Assembly (NCBI RefSeq): GCF_021442325.1 | Contig: NZ_CP087879.1 | Location: forward strand, 1,302,001 to 1,366,000 | Direction of reading: 5' to 3' | DNA length: 64,000 bases | From: Agromyces marinus | Lineage (GTDB): Bacteria > Actinomycetota > Actinomycetes > Actinomycetales > Microbacteriaceae | In this document: positions 36,053 to 44,288 of the stretch, piece by piece | Numbering within the stretch: position 1 is the first letter of the stretch | How the letters are laid out: each line of letters opens with the position of its first letter | Made by a program: the position numbers and the translations under genes | Notes under the pieces: model-generated | What the model was told of the DNA's origin: nothing | The model's input: the letters and a program-made list of their open reading frames with translations, nothing else | Databases searched by the model: none

Positions 36053-37378
36053 GTGGCCACTTCACCATTGACCCCCCGCCGGCTTGTCGCCGGCGCCGGC
36101 GCGGTCGTGCTCGCCATCTCACTCGCCGCCTGCTCCGCGAGTGACCCCAGCTCCGACGACTCCGACGCCTCGACGCTCAGCGGTGAGATCCGCGTCGGGA
36201 TGATCGCGTCCCTCGCTCCGCAGTTCGAGCGGTACGCCGAGGAGTTCGAGGCGGACTTCCCCGACATCGACGTCACCGTCGAAGCCGTTGCGGAGTCGCC
36301 CGCCGACTACATCCAGCAACTCGCGACACTGAACCTCAGCGACTCCGTTCCGGATGTGCTGTTCAACACCGGCGGGCTCAACCAGACGCTCGATGCGAAT
36401 GGCTTGCTGTGGGACATGTCGGAGTGGCTGGATGAAGGCCGATCGGGCCTCGACGCAGCCAGTTTCGCGCCCAACTTCCTCGGTCTGTTCCAGGGCGACG
36501 ACGGTCGCACCACAGGCCTTCCGGTCAGTGCCGACAGCGGCGTCGTGACATACAACATCGCACAGTTCGAGGAGTACGGCGTGCCGCTGCCGACCGAGGA
36601 CTGGACCTACGAGGAGATGTACGACGCCGCACGCCAGATCACCGAGGGGTCCGGTGGCGATGTCTACGGCATCGTCACTCCTCTCGCTGTGGCCGAAACC
36701 CCCTTCCAGTGGTATCCCGTTCTGCGCGCCTACGGCAGCGAGATGTACGACGCCGACGCCGATGAGTTCGTGTTCGCAGACGCTGCGGGCATCGAAGCGT
36801 GGACGACGCTGCTGGAGCCGTACACCGAGGAGTTCGGCGTGCCGTACTCAGCGCTCGCGAACGACCCGGGCAAGAACCTCTTCCCGAGCGAGCAGGCAGC
36901 CATGGAGGTGTCTTCGACCGCTCGCATCGCCGCACTTCGCGAGCAGATGCAGAGCGACTGGGACGTCGCCCCGATGCCTCTCATCGACGGTGTGCGCACC
37001 ACCGGCGGGGGTGCGTACTCGCTGTCGCTGAGCGAGAAGTCCGACAAGAAGGACGTCGCGTGGGAGTTCCTCGCGTGGTTCTACTCGGTCGAGGGCGGAT
37101 TCGAGGTCGCCAAGGACGACGGGATCATCCCCGCGACCACCGACGGCATCGAGAACGGTACCTGGCAGCAGGACCCGCCGCCCGTGCCTGCGAGCTTCGT
37201 CCCGACCGTTCAGACGTCGATCGAGGACGCGATCCTGCAGAAGCCGTACCCGGCCGACGTCGCACCGGAGGTGCTGCCGGCGCTTCAGGAAGCGATCCAG
37301 AAGGTCATGCTGCGTGACGTCGCCATCGATGTGGCGTTCACGGAAGCCCAGGACTCGCTGAACGCACTGCTGCGGTAA
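36053..37378 (+). CDS. Carbohydrate ABC transporter substrate-binding lipoprotein
   Basis: 441 residues, family 1 solute-binding protein. N-terminus RRLVAGAGAVVLAISLAAC gives a twin-arginine-like start, hydrophobic core and lipobox LAAC with the lipidated C27. The mature part begins after a Ser/Asp-rich linker with SGEIRVGMIASLAPQFERYA and contains PDVLFNTGG and GLPVSADSGVVTYN, as in oligosaccharide-binding proteins. GTG 36053 has AAAGAAGG eight bases upstream. First gene of the importer operon; the stop overlaps the first permease start (TAATG). Confidence 0.93.
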   Translation: MATSPLTPRRLVAGAGAVVLAISLAACSASDPSSDDSDASTLSGEIRVGMIASLAPQFERYAEEFEADFPDIDVTVEAVAESPADYIQQLATLNLSDSVPDVLFNTGGLNQTLDANGLLWDMSEWLDEGRSGLDAASFAPNFLGLFQGDDGRTTGLPVSADSGVVTYNIAQFEEYGVPLPTEDWTYEEMYDAARQITEGSGGDVYGIVTPLAVAETPFQWYPVLRAYGSEMYDADADEFVFADAAGIEAWTTLLEPYTEEFGVPYSALANDPGKNLFPSEQAAMEVSSTARIAALREQMQSDWDVAPMPLIDGVRTTGGGAYSLSLSEKSDKKDVAWEFLAWFYSVEGGFEVAKDDGIIPATTDGIENGTWQQDPPPVPASFVPTVQTSIEDAILQKPYPADVAPEVLPALQEAIQKVMLRDVAIDVAFTEAQDSLNALLR

Positions 37379-38322
37379 TGACAGACACGCGCGCGACTCA
37401 GCGCATCGTCACTCGTCCGGGCGCGGGGAACACCCCGCGCCCGGCGGGCCGGCGCGCGCACCGCTTCGACGTCGTCGCCGCGTGGGGGATGCTCACCCCT
37501 GCGGTGGTGATGTTCCTCACGTTCGTCATCGTTCCCGCGCTGGTCGGGATCGGACTCAGCTTCACCGAGTGGGACTTCTTCAGGCCGCCCGTCTTCGTGG
37601 GCTTCGACAACTACACCCGGCTGGTCTCCGATCCCGACGTCTGGCAGGCGCTCGGCGTGACGATCCAGTACGTCGTGCTCGGCGTGATCCCCACCGTCCT
37701 CATCGGCTTCATGATGGCCGTGCTCATCAATGCCAATATGCCCGGCGTTCCGGTGCTGCGCGTGCTCTACTTCGTTCCGGTGGTGCTCTCGGTCGCGGTC
37801 TCCGCCGTGTTGTGGTCGTTCATGTACGACCCCCGGCAGGGCCCGATCGCCGCGTTGTTCCGAGTGGTCGACGTTCCGCCCGTCGACTTCCTCAACAGCG
37901 AGGTGCTCGCCCTGCCATCGCTCGTTCTCATGATGATCTGGCTGGCCCTGCCGATCGTGATCATCTTCTATCTGGCAGGCCTGCAACGGGTGCCCGAGGA
38001 CATCTACTCCGCGGCGGCGCTCGACGGCGCCGGCACTTGGCGCATGCTCTGGTCGATGACGTGGCCGAACGTCATGCCGACGACGTTGGTCGTCGTCGTG
38101 CTCCAGATCATCAACTTCGTGGCCAACTCACTCGACGTGGCGCTGATCATGACCGGTGGCGGACCGCTCGGGGCGACACGGAGCCTGTCGCTCTATGCGT
38201 ATGAACAGGCCTTCATGTCTCAGAACGTGGGCTACGCCAGCGCACTGTCGATCTTCCAGCTCCTGCTCATCGTCGGGATCATCGCCCTCGGGCGCGTCCT
38301 GGGATCGAGGTCATTCCGATGA
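37378..38322 (+). CDS. Carbohydrate ABC transporter permease (MalF-like)
   Basis: 314 residues with six predicted membrane helices after a basic N-terminus. The EAA loop reads IYSAAALDGAGTWRMLWSMT (contact with the ATPase). The ATG overlaps the binding-protein stop and the end overlaps the next permease (ATGA). Belongs to the MalF/UgpA group; pairs with the next gene to form the channel. Confidence 0.93.
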   Translation: MTDTRATQRIVTRPGAGNTPRPAGRRAHRFDVVAAWGMLTPAVVMFLTFVIVPALVGIGLSFTEWDFFRPPVFVGFDNYTRLVSDPDVWQALGVTIQYVVLGVIPTVLIGFMMAVLINANMPGVPVLRVLYFVPVVLSVAVSAVLWSFMYDPRQGPIAALFRVVDVPPVDFLNSEVLALPSLVLMMIWLALPIVIIFYLAGLQRVPEDIYSAAALDGAGTWRMLWSMTWPNVMPTTLVVVVLQIINFVANSLDVALIMTGGGPLGATRSLSLYAYEQAFMSQNVGYASALSIFQLLLIVGIIALGRVLGSRSFR

Positions 38323-39143
38323 AACCCATGACCATGCGCTACGGCCGCTACACCACCATCGTCGTGTTCGGGCTGATCATCGCCTTCCCGCTGCTGTACC
38401 TCCTGTCGGGGTCCCTGATGTCATTCCAGGAGATCTCGCAGTACCCGCCGAAGCTCGTGCCGAGCGAACTCATCTGGCAGAACTACGCGGACGCGTGGGA
38501 GTACCTCACCCCGCGGACCGTGCTGAACACGTTCATCTTCGTGATCTCGGTCCTGGTGCTGCAGCTCGCGATCTGCCTGCCCGCGGGCTTCGCGCTCGCG
38601 AAGATCCCGATCCGCGGCACGGGACTGCTGCTGGCGATGTTCATCATCCCGATCTTCCTGCCTGCGAACCTGACACTCATCCCGACGTTCATCGTGACGC
38701 TCGAACTCGGCCTCGTCGGTTCGTTCGCCGGCCTGATCCTGCCCGTGGTGGGCCACGCGTCGCTGGGCATCCTGTTGTTCCGCCAGTTCTTCGCAACGTT
38801 CCCGGGCGGTCTGATCGAGGCTGCGCGTCTCGACGGCGCCGGGTGGTTCCGCACGTTCTTCTCGATCGCGCTGCCACTGGCCAAGCCGGTCATCGCGTCG
38901 TACTCGGTCGTGACGTTCCTGACGGCGTGGAACATGTACATCTGGCCGCTCGTCGCGGCGCCCGGTCCCGACACCCGCGTGCTCACGCTCGCCCTCGCGC
39001 CGCTGGCGCAGGGGGATTTCAGCAACATCTCACCCGCGGTGAGCTTCGCGGCAGCGGTGGTCGCCATGATCCCGGTATTGCTCGTCTTCGTGCTGTTCCA
39101 GCGATGGTTCACCCGGGGAATCGTCGGCTCTGGACTCGAATGA
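38319..39143 (+). CDS. Carbohydrate ABC transporter permease (MalG-like)
   Basis: 274 residues, six membrane helices, EAA loop LIEAARLDGAGWFRTFFSIA. Belongs to the MalG/UgpE group. It starts within the stop of the upstream permease. No ATP-binding gene follows, so the importer most likely uses a shared MsiK-type ATPase encoded elsewhere, as is usual in actinobacterial CUT1 systems. Confidence 0.93.
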   Translation: MKPMTMRYGRYTTIVVFGLIIAFPLLYLLSGSLMSFQEISQYPPKLVPSELIWQNYADAWEYLTPRTVLNTFIFVISVLVLQLAICLPAGFALAKIPIRGTGLLLAMFIIPIFLPANLTLIPTFIVTLELGLVGSFAGLILPVVGHASLGILLFRQFFATFPGGLIEAARLDGAGWFRTFFSIALPLAKPVIASYSVVTFLTAWNMYIWPLVAAPGPDTRVLTLALAPLAQGDFSNISPAVSFAAAVVAMIPVLLVFVLFQRWFTRGIVGSGLE

Positions 39144-39204
39144 CCCCTACCGCGACCGACCACGGGCGCGTCCTGCACGCGCCATCCCTTCGAAAGGTTC
39201 CACG

Positions 39205-40725
39205 ATGACCGCGGATGACAGGCCCGACATCATCTTCCTGATGACGGACCAGCAGCGCTGGGACGCCCTGGGCGTCCACAACCGCCTGGTCAAGACTCCC
39301 CACCTCGATCGCCTGATCGAGTCTGGGATCCTCTTCCCCCAGGCGACCTGCCAGGCGCCGATGTGCGTGCCCAGCCGTCACTCGCTGATGACCGGGACGT
39401 ACCCGTCGCAGAACGGTGTCCGCTCGAATGAAGCGGCCACGCCGGGCGACGACGCGATCGTCGCTCCCGTGCTCGCAGAGGCGATGCGCGACGCCGGCTA
39501 CCTCACGGCGGGCTTCGGCAAGACCCACTGGGGTCGAACCCCCGAAATCCCATCGACCCGTGGGTTCGACGTGCGGGTCGTCGGGACGCGCGATCTCGGG
39601 ATCGAGGTCGGAGCCGTCGGCTGGCAGGAGGAGGAGGACCCCGATGGTCGTGCGGCCTATCTCGAGATGACGCGCGGCTACGGCCCCGGAGAGGAGGAAC
39701 CGGTCGGGTACATCGGGGCCACGTCGACGATCCCTACCCGGAACCATCCCGACGGCTGGATCGCCGAGCGTGCCCTCGAGTGGCTCGACGGTCCGGATCT
39801 CGAAACCGACAAGCCGTTGTTCTTCTACCTCAGCTTCGTGAAGCCCCATGCGGGCCACAACCCCGCCGCGGAGTTCGAGGCGCTGTACGACATCGACGAG
39901 ATCCCCGATCTCGAGACGCCTCCGTGGGACGAGTCGCGTTACGATCACATCCGGGTTCGAGACGACAACTCGCACTTCCTCGGGGCCCGCAGCGAACGGT
40001 GGCGTGACGCGTGGCGGGGGTTGACTCCGCGCGAGCGTCGGTACGCGACCCTGCGCTACTGGGCGAACTGCAGTTGGTTGGACTCCCTGTTCGGCAGAGC
40101 GCTCGACCGACTTGCGGTGCGAGGCCGTCTCGCCAACGCGCTCATCGTGTTCGCCAGCGACCACGGCGAAATGCTCGGCGAGCGCAACTTCCAGTTCTCC
40201 AAGTACTGCCTCTACGACAGCAGCGTGCGCGTGCCGCTGGTCCTTTCCGGCACGGCCATCGCCTCGGGGCTCCGGGGGACTGTGGACGATCGTCCCGCTG
40301 CCCTCGTCGACATCTACCCGACGATCGCTCAGGCGGCGGGTTTCGGCATCCACGCGAGCGCCGCGGGTGCTTCGCTGCTCGAGCCGGCCCGCCGGGCGGG
40401 GTCGTTCGCCGAGATGCACGAGCCCGCACCTGCGTGGATGTGGCGCACCGCTCGCTACAAGCTCATCGCGTTCGTCGACCCGGAGAGGTCCGGGGCACAA
40501 GGCGAGCTCTACGACTTGCAGGCCGACCCTCGAGAGTGGCACGACCTGTACCACGACCCGGCGCACCTCGCGGTGCGCGCGGACCTCATGGCAGAGCTCA
40601 TCGCCCATATGGCGGCGACCTCCGCCGCTTCACCCACCCACGGCGCGCTCGGCGCAGCACCCGTCCTCGAGGCGGTACACGCCTTCGCAGGCCACCAGAA
40701 CGACAGCGAGACCAGCCATGAGTGA
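39205..40725 (+). CDS. Sulfatase (type I, Cys-type)
   Basis: 506 residues. Seen: IIFLMTDQQRWD (metal Asp), the signature C-V-P-S-R with C54 in APMCVPSRHSLMTG, GKTHWG, and FASDHGEMLGE near residue 316. The canonical CxPSR motif implies formylglycine maturation. No signal peptide (MTADDRPDIIFLMTD), so intracellular. It is clearly different from the leftward sulfatase in signature and insertions, suggesting another sulfate position or sugar. GAAAGG precedes ATG 39205; the end overlaps the glycosidase gene by 8 bases. Confidence 0.93.
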   Translation: MTADDRPDIIFLMTDQQRWDALGVHNRLVKTPHLDRLIESGILFPQATCQAPMCVPSRHSLMTGTYPSQNGVRSNEAATPGDDAIVAPVLAEAMRDAGYLTAGFGKTHWGRTPEIPSTRGFDVRVVGTRDLGIEVGAVGWQEEEDPDGRAAYLEMTRGYGPGEEEPVGYIGATSTIPTRNHPDGWIAERALEWLDGPDLETDKPLFFYLSFVKPHAGHNPAAEFEALYDIDEIPDLETPPWDESRYDHIRVRDDNSHFLGARSERWRDAWRGLTPRERRYATLRYWANCSWLDSLFGRALDRLAVRGRLANALIVFASDHGEMLGERNFQFSKYCLYDSSVRVPLVLSGTAIASGLRGTVDDRPAALVDIYPTIAQAAGFGIHASAAGASLLEPARRAGSFAEMHEPAPAWMWRTARYKLIAFVDPERSGAQGELYDLQADPREWHDLYHDPAHLAVRADLMAELIAHMAATSAASPTHGALGAAPVLEAVHAFAGHQNDSETSHE

Positions 40726-43105
40726 CGTCGACACGCGACAGACCATCCGCCCACAGGACAGCCCTCTCAGCGATCATGCCCTCCTCGAAGGAGTGCAGAT
40801 CGAGCCCCACGGCCGCTCTGGCCTGGACGGCCGGCCGGCCGGTGCCGTGCGCCGCGCGCTCGAACCGACGTTCCCCGGCGCGTTCTGGTTGGCAACCGAC
40901 GCCCGGCCCGACCAGCACGCGGGGTTCGTCGCCGACGTCGTGGTGCCGGAGGACTGCTCGTACCGACTCGCCGTCCAGGCGTCGGGCGCCTTCCGCCTTC
41001 GCATCGACGCCGAGACCGTCGTGCATGGGCCGCTTCGGTATGCGCCGGCGCTGCCGGAGTATCACGAACAGCGCATCGACCTCCCGGCCGGGCGTCATCG
41101 GCTCGCGTTGCATGCGCAGGCCGAGCTCCTGACGACCCGCATGTCGGCGGCGGTGCCGCCCTTCGCGTGGGTGCGGCTCATTGCCGATGACGACGTCGAG
41201 GTGTCGCTGAGCTGGCGTGGCCGCGAGCTGGAGGAGTATCACGCCACCGGCTTGCGCGTCAGTCCGCTGCTCGGCTGGGTCGAGTGGCAGGCACTCCCGT
41301 TCGTGGGCGCGTGGTGGGACGACGATCTGCATGCCGGGTGGTCCGAGACCCGGGCGGTCGATCTCTCGGTGCTCGGACCCGAAGCCACGTGTGCCGACAT
41401 CGCCTTGCCCGCATGGCGGACGCATTCGCTCGCACCGCAGTCGTCCGGGGTCTATCGCGACACCTACGTCGGGTACGAGTTCGACGACATCGGCACCCAG
41501 TTCCTGCTCGCGGACGACGACCCCGACCCGCTCGATGACCTGGACGGAAGGTGGTTCCGCTACGACCTGGGCCGCGTTCGAGTGGGATCGGTCGCTTTGA
41601 GGGTGGCCGCGTCCGCGAAGGCGGAGATCACGGTCGGATTCGCCGAGCGATTGACGCCAGATGGTCGCCCGTCACCCGTCGTCGCCCTCTCAGCTGGTCC
41701 GACGCGCATGCTCCAGCACTTCACGGTCGATGCCGGCGAGACGACGATCGAACCGTTGCAGTCCCTCGGCGGCCGCTACGTCGAGGTGCGGGTGCGCGGT
41801 GGACTGGACAGCGACATCAAGGACGCCCGCTTCGTCGAGCGGGACTTCCTGGGGGCGCCTACCGGGCGCTTCGAGTCGGGCGACCCACTGCTCGACCGCA
41901 TTTGGATGACGGGGCTGGACACGCTCCGGGCGACGGCTGAAGACAGTCTCATCGACTCCGTTCGTGAGCGCGGTGAGTGGGTTGGCGACGTTGTCTCGAG
42001 CGCCCTGCACCTGTTGAGCGCAGGTTGGGGGGATGTGCGTCTCGTACGCCGCGCATTGCTGCACTCCGCTGCCGGGGCACGTGACGACGGGCTCGTCTCC
42101 GGTTGCGGTCCAGGGGAAGTGCTCTACCTCGGCACCTATGCCGCGCAGTGGGTGACGGCGTGCCTCAACGTTGCGCGGGTCGAAGGGGACATCGGCATCC
42201 TCCGCGAACTCGAGGAGAGTGCCAGCGCGAATGTCGATGCTCTCCTCGCCTGTATCGATTCCGATGGCGACCACCGCCTCCCTTGGTCGTTCGTCGACTG
42301 GGGGTACGGCGTTCCGCAGGACCAGCCCAACCTGGCCGTGCTGTCCCATGTCCACCAGGCGGTGCGGAGTTGGCGGCGCTGGCTCGAACTCCTCGGACAG
42401 CATGACCGGGCAGCGGTCTACGGGGTCGACGAAGAGCGGCTCGCGCGGGTGCTCGCTCGTTGGATGGGCGACCCCGCCAACCCCTACCACTCATGGACCC
42501 TCGGTGTTCAGAGCGGCATCGTCGATCCCGAGGGCGCGGCGGAGTACATCCAGAAGCACGTCTCGCGGGCGTTCCCGTTCGACCGCACGGCGGACAGACT
42601 TCGCGACCCAGGACAGGTGCGTCCCGGCGCGGTCACACCGTACTTCACGAACTACTCCTTTCCCGTCCTCCTCGACACGGGTCTCGGCTCCGAGGTCGCG
42701 GAGATGTGGCGCACCGGTTGGGGCTGGATGCTCGAGCGCGGAGCCACGACCTGGTGGGAGGTCTTCGACGAGCGGTGGAGCCAATGCCATTACTGGGGTG
42801 GCGCGCCGACCTGGCAGATGTCGCGGTGGGGCCTCGGGCTGCATCTCGACGTCGATCACGAAGGACCGGTCGCCGACCTCCGCGTCAACGACCTCGGGCG
42901 GGACCGGGTCTCGGGCCGCGCGCATCTCGCCGGTGGCCGGACTGCCGAGGTGGAGTGGGAGAAGACCGGCGGTGATTCCATCCGCTACCGGATCGACTTG
43001 TCGGACGCGATCCGCCTCCGCGTGCATGGTCGGGTGCGGCACTTGTCGCGCGGCGGTCATGAGTTCGAGATGCAACGCCAGGGAAGCAGCGCGCTCTACC
43101 GATGA
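40718..43105 (+). CDS. GH78-like (alpha-L-rhamnosidase-related) glycosidase
   Basis: 795 residues. An N-terminal beta-rich region (about 1-380) is followed by an (alpha/alpha)6 six-hairpin domain and a short C-terminal beta domain. The segment DSVRERGEWVGDV (about 413-425) aligns with the acid-residue motif of GH78 enzymes (usual form C-P-Q-R-x-E-x-x-G-W-x-G-D), and TTWWEVFDERWSQCHYWGG (about 682-700) with their second active-site motif. No signal peptide, so intracellular. The match is partial and the enzyme may act on another deoxy sugar or be a new GH78-related group. It overlaps the sulfatase at its start and lacI by 10 bases at its end (convergent). Confidence 0.8.
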   Translation: MSDVDTRQTIRPQDSPLSDHALLEGVQIEPHGRSGLDGRPAGAVRRALEPTFPGAFWLATDARPDQHAGFVADVVVPEDCSYRLAVQASGAFRLRIDAETVVHGPLRYAPALPEYHEQRIDLPAGRHRLALHAQAELLTTRMSAAVPPFAWVRLIADDDVEVSLSWRGRELEEYHATGLRVSPLLGWVEWQALPFVGAWWDDDLHAGWSETRAVDLSVLGPEATCADIALPAWRTHSLAPQSSGVYRDTYVGYEFDDIGTQFLLADDDPDPLDDLDGRWFRYDLGRVRVGSVALRVAASAKAEITVGFAERLTPDGRPSPVVALSAGPTRMLQHFTVDAGETTIEPLQSLGGRYVEVRVRGGLDSDIKDARFVERDFLGAPTGRFESGDPLLDRIWMTGLDTLRATAEDSLIDSVRERGEWVGDVVSSALHLLSAGWGDVRLVRRALLHSAAGARDDGLVSGCGPGEVLYLGTYAAQWVTACLNVARVEGDIGILRELEESASANVDALLACIDSDGDHRLPWSFVDWGYGVPQDQPNLAVLSHVHQAVRSWRRWLELLGQHDRAAVYGVDEERLARVLARWMGDPANPYHSWTLGVQSGIVDPEGAAEYIQKHVSRAFPFDRTADRLRDPGQVRPGAVTPYFTNYSFPVLLDTGLGSEVAEMWRTGWGWMLERGATTWWEVFDERWSQCHYWGGAPTWQMSRWGLGLHLDVDHEGPVADLRVNDLGRDRVSGRAHLAGGRTAEVEWEKTGGDSIRYRIDLSDAIRLRVHGRVRHLSRGGHEFEMQRQGSSALYR

Positions 43106-44127
43106 AGACCGACCGACGTGGGCAGCGACGTGTGGCGCACGACGAGTTCGGGGGAGTACACGCGCCGGGAATGCTCGTGGCCTGGCCCCGCGGCGATCTC
43201 CGCGACCGTGAGCTCCACCGCGGCCTGGGCGATGAGTTCGACCGGCTGACGCACCGTCGTCAACGGCACCTGCGCGGTCGCGGCGAACTCGATGTCGTCG
43301 TGCCCGATGAGGCTCAGGTCATCGGGAATGCGGATGCCGCCTTCCCGGGTGATCTCGTGCATCAGCCCTATGGCCAGCCGGTCGTTCGCTGCGAAGATCG
43401 CGTCGGGGCGGCGTTCGGGCGGCGTCGCGAGTACGCGCGCTCCCACCCGCCGACCTTCGTCGATCGAGAGAGTGACGGTCGACAGGTAGTCCATGCGCAC
43501 CCCGGGCGTCTCGGCTACGGCGCGCGCGGCACCGTCCACACGCCCGCGGACCTGGTGGATCGGGCCGCCGGCGACGAGGATGTCACGCCGCCCCTGTTCG
43601 ATGAGGTGTCGCACGGCGACGTAGCCGCCGTGCTCCGCGTCGGACTGGACGGTGCTGAAATCTCCATCGGCGTCGGCTACGCCGAGGAGCACGATCGGGG
43701 TGCCGCTGGCGTGAATGGAACGCACGCGTGGGGTGACTCCGCCGATCGGCGCCAGCATGATCCCGCCGACGCGCTGCTCTTCGAACAAGTCGAGATAGCG
43801 GGTCTCGCGCTCGGCCCGCTGCGAGCTTCCGCCCAGCAGCACGGAGAAGCCGGCCTTCTCCGCGGCGTCCTCGGCCACTTCGGCGAGTGTGTTGAAGAAG
43901 GAGTCGTAGCCGCTCAGAACGAGCAGACCGAGGGTCCTGCTCGAACCCGAGGAGAGCTGCCGGGCGTGGCTGTTGGGCACGTAGTCGAGGTCGCGCATCG
44001 CAGCGTGCACGCGCGCAACGAGTTCGGGCTTCACCGAAGTACGACCGTTGAGCACATTGGACACGGTTCCCACCGAGACTCCCGCAGCGCGAGCGACGTC
44101 TCTGATGTGAACCCGCGCGCGCGACAT
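43096..44127 (-). CDS. LacI family transcriptional regulator
   Basis: 343 residues. The N-terminal helix-turn-helix reads IRDVARAAGVSVGTVSNVLN, with hinge SHARQLSSGSSRTLGLLV and a periplasmic-binding-protein-like sensor domain (IFAANDRLAIGLMHEI, SLIGHDDIEFA). ATG 44127 is preferred because GGGAGG lies 8 bases upstream; ATG 44160 adds 11 residues without such a site. The TGAAYCGGTTCA palindromes at 35855 and 36001 are its probable operators. The inducer is presumably a breakdown product of the imported sugar. Confidence 0.93.
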   Translation of the reverse strand: MSRARVHIRDVARAAGVSVGTVSNVLNGRTSVKPELVARVHAAMRDLDYVPNSHARQLSSGSSRTLGLLVLSGYDSFFNTLAEVAEDAAEKAGFSVLLGGSSQRAERETRYLDLFEEQRVGGIMLAPIGGVTPRVRSIHASGTPIVLLGVADADGDFSTVQSDAEHGGYVAVRHLIEQGRRDILVAGGPIHQVRGRVDGAARAVAETPGVRMDYLSTVTLSIDEGRRVGARVLATPPERRPDAIFAANDRLAIGLMHEITREGGIRIPDDLSLIGHDDIEFAATAQVPLTTVRQPVELIAQAAVELTVAEIAAGPGHEHSRRVYSPELVVRHTSLPTSVGLHR

Positions 44128-44181
44128 CGAACTGGCCTCCCGTCCTGCCCGCACCGCCATGGCTCGACGCGGGCGCTCTTC

Positions 44182-44187
44182 ATTATG
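44182..44187 (-). promoter_or_regulatory. Possible -10 element of lacI-type gene
   Basis: Minus-strand CATAAT, 54 bases upstream of the regulator's ATG. No paired -35 or operator copy is visible in the 161-base gap between the divergent genes. Confidence 0.35.
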
Positions 44188-44288
44188 TCCGGCGCGAGGC
44201 CGAAATCGCGCCGGGACCGCGCCGCGTCCCCTGCCGACAACCCATCCTCACATCGTGGCATGCGCCGCGACAACGAAAGAAGGCACGC

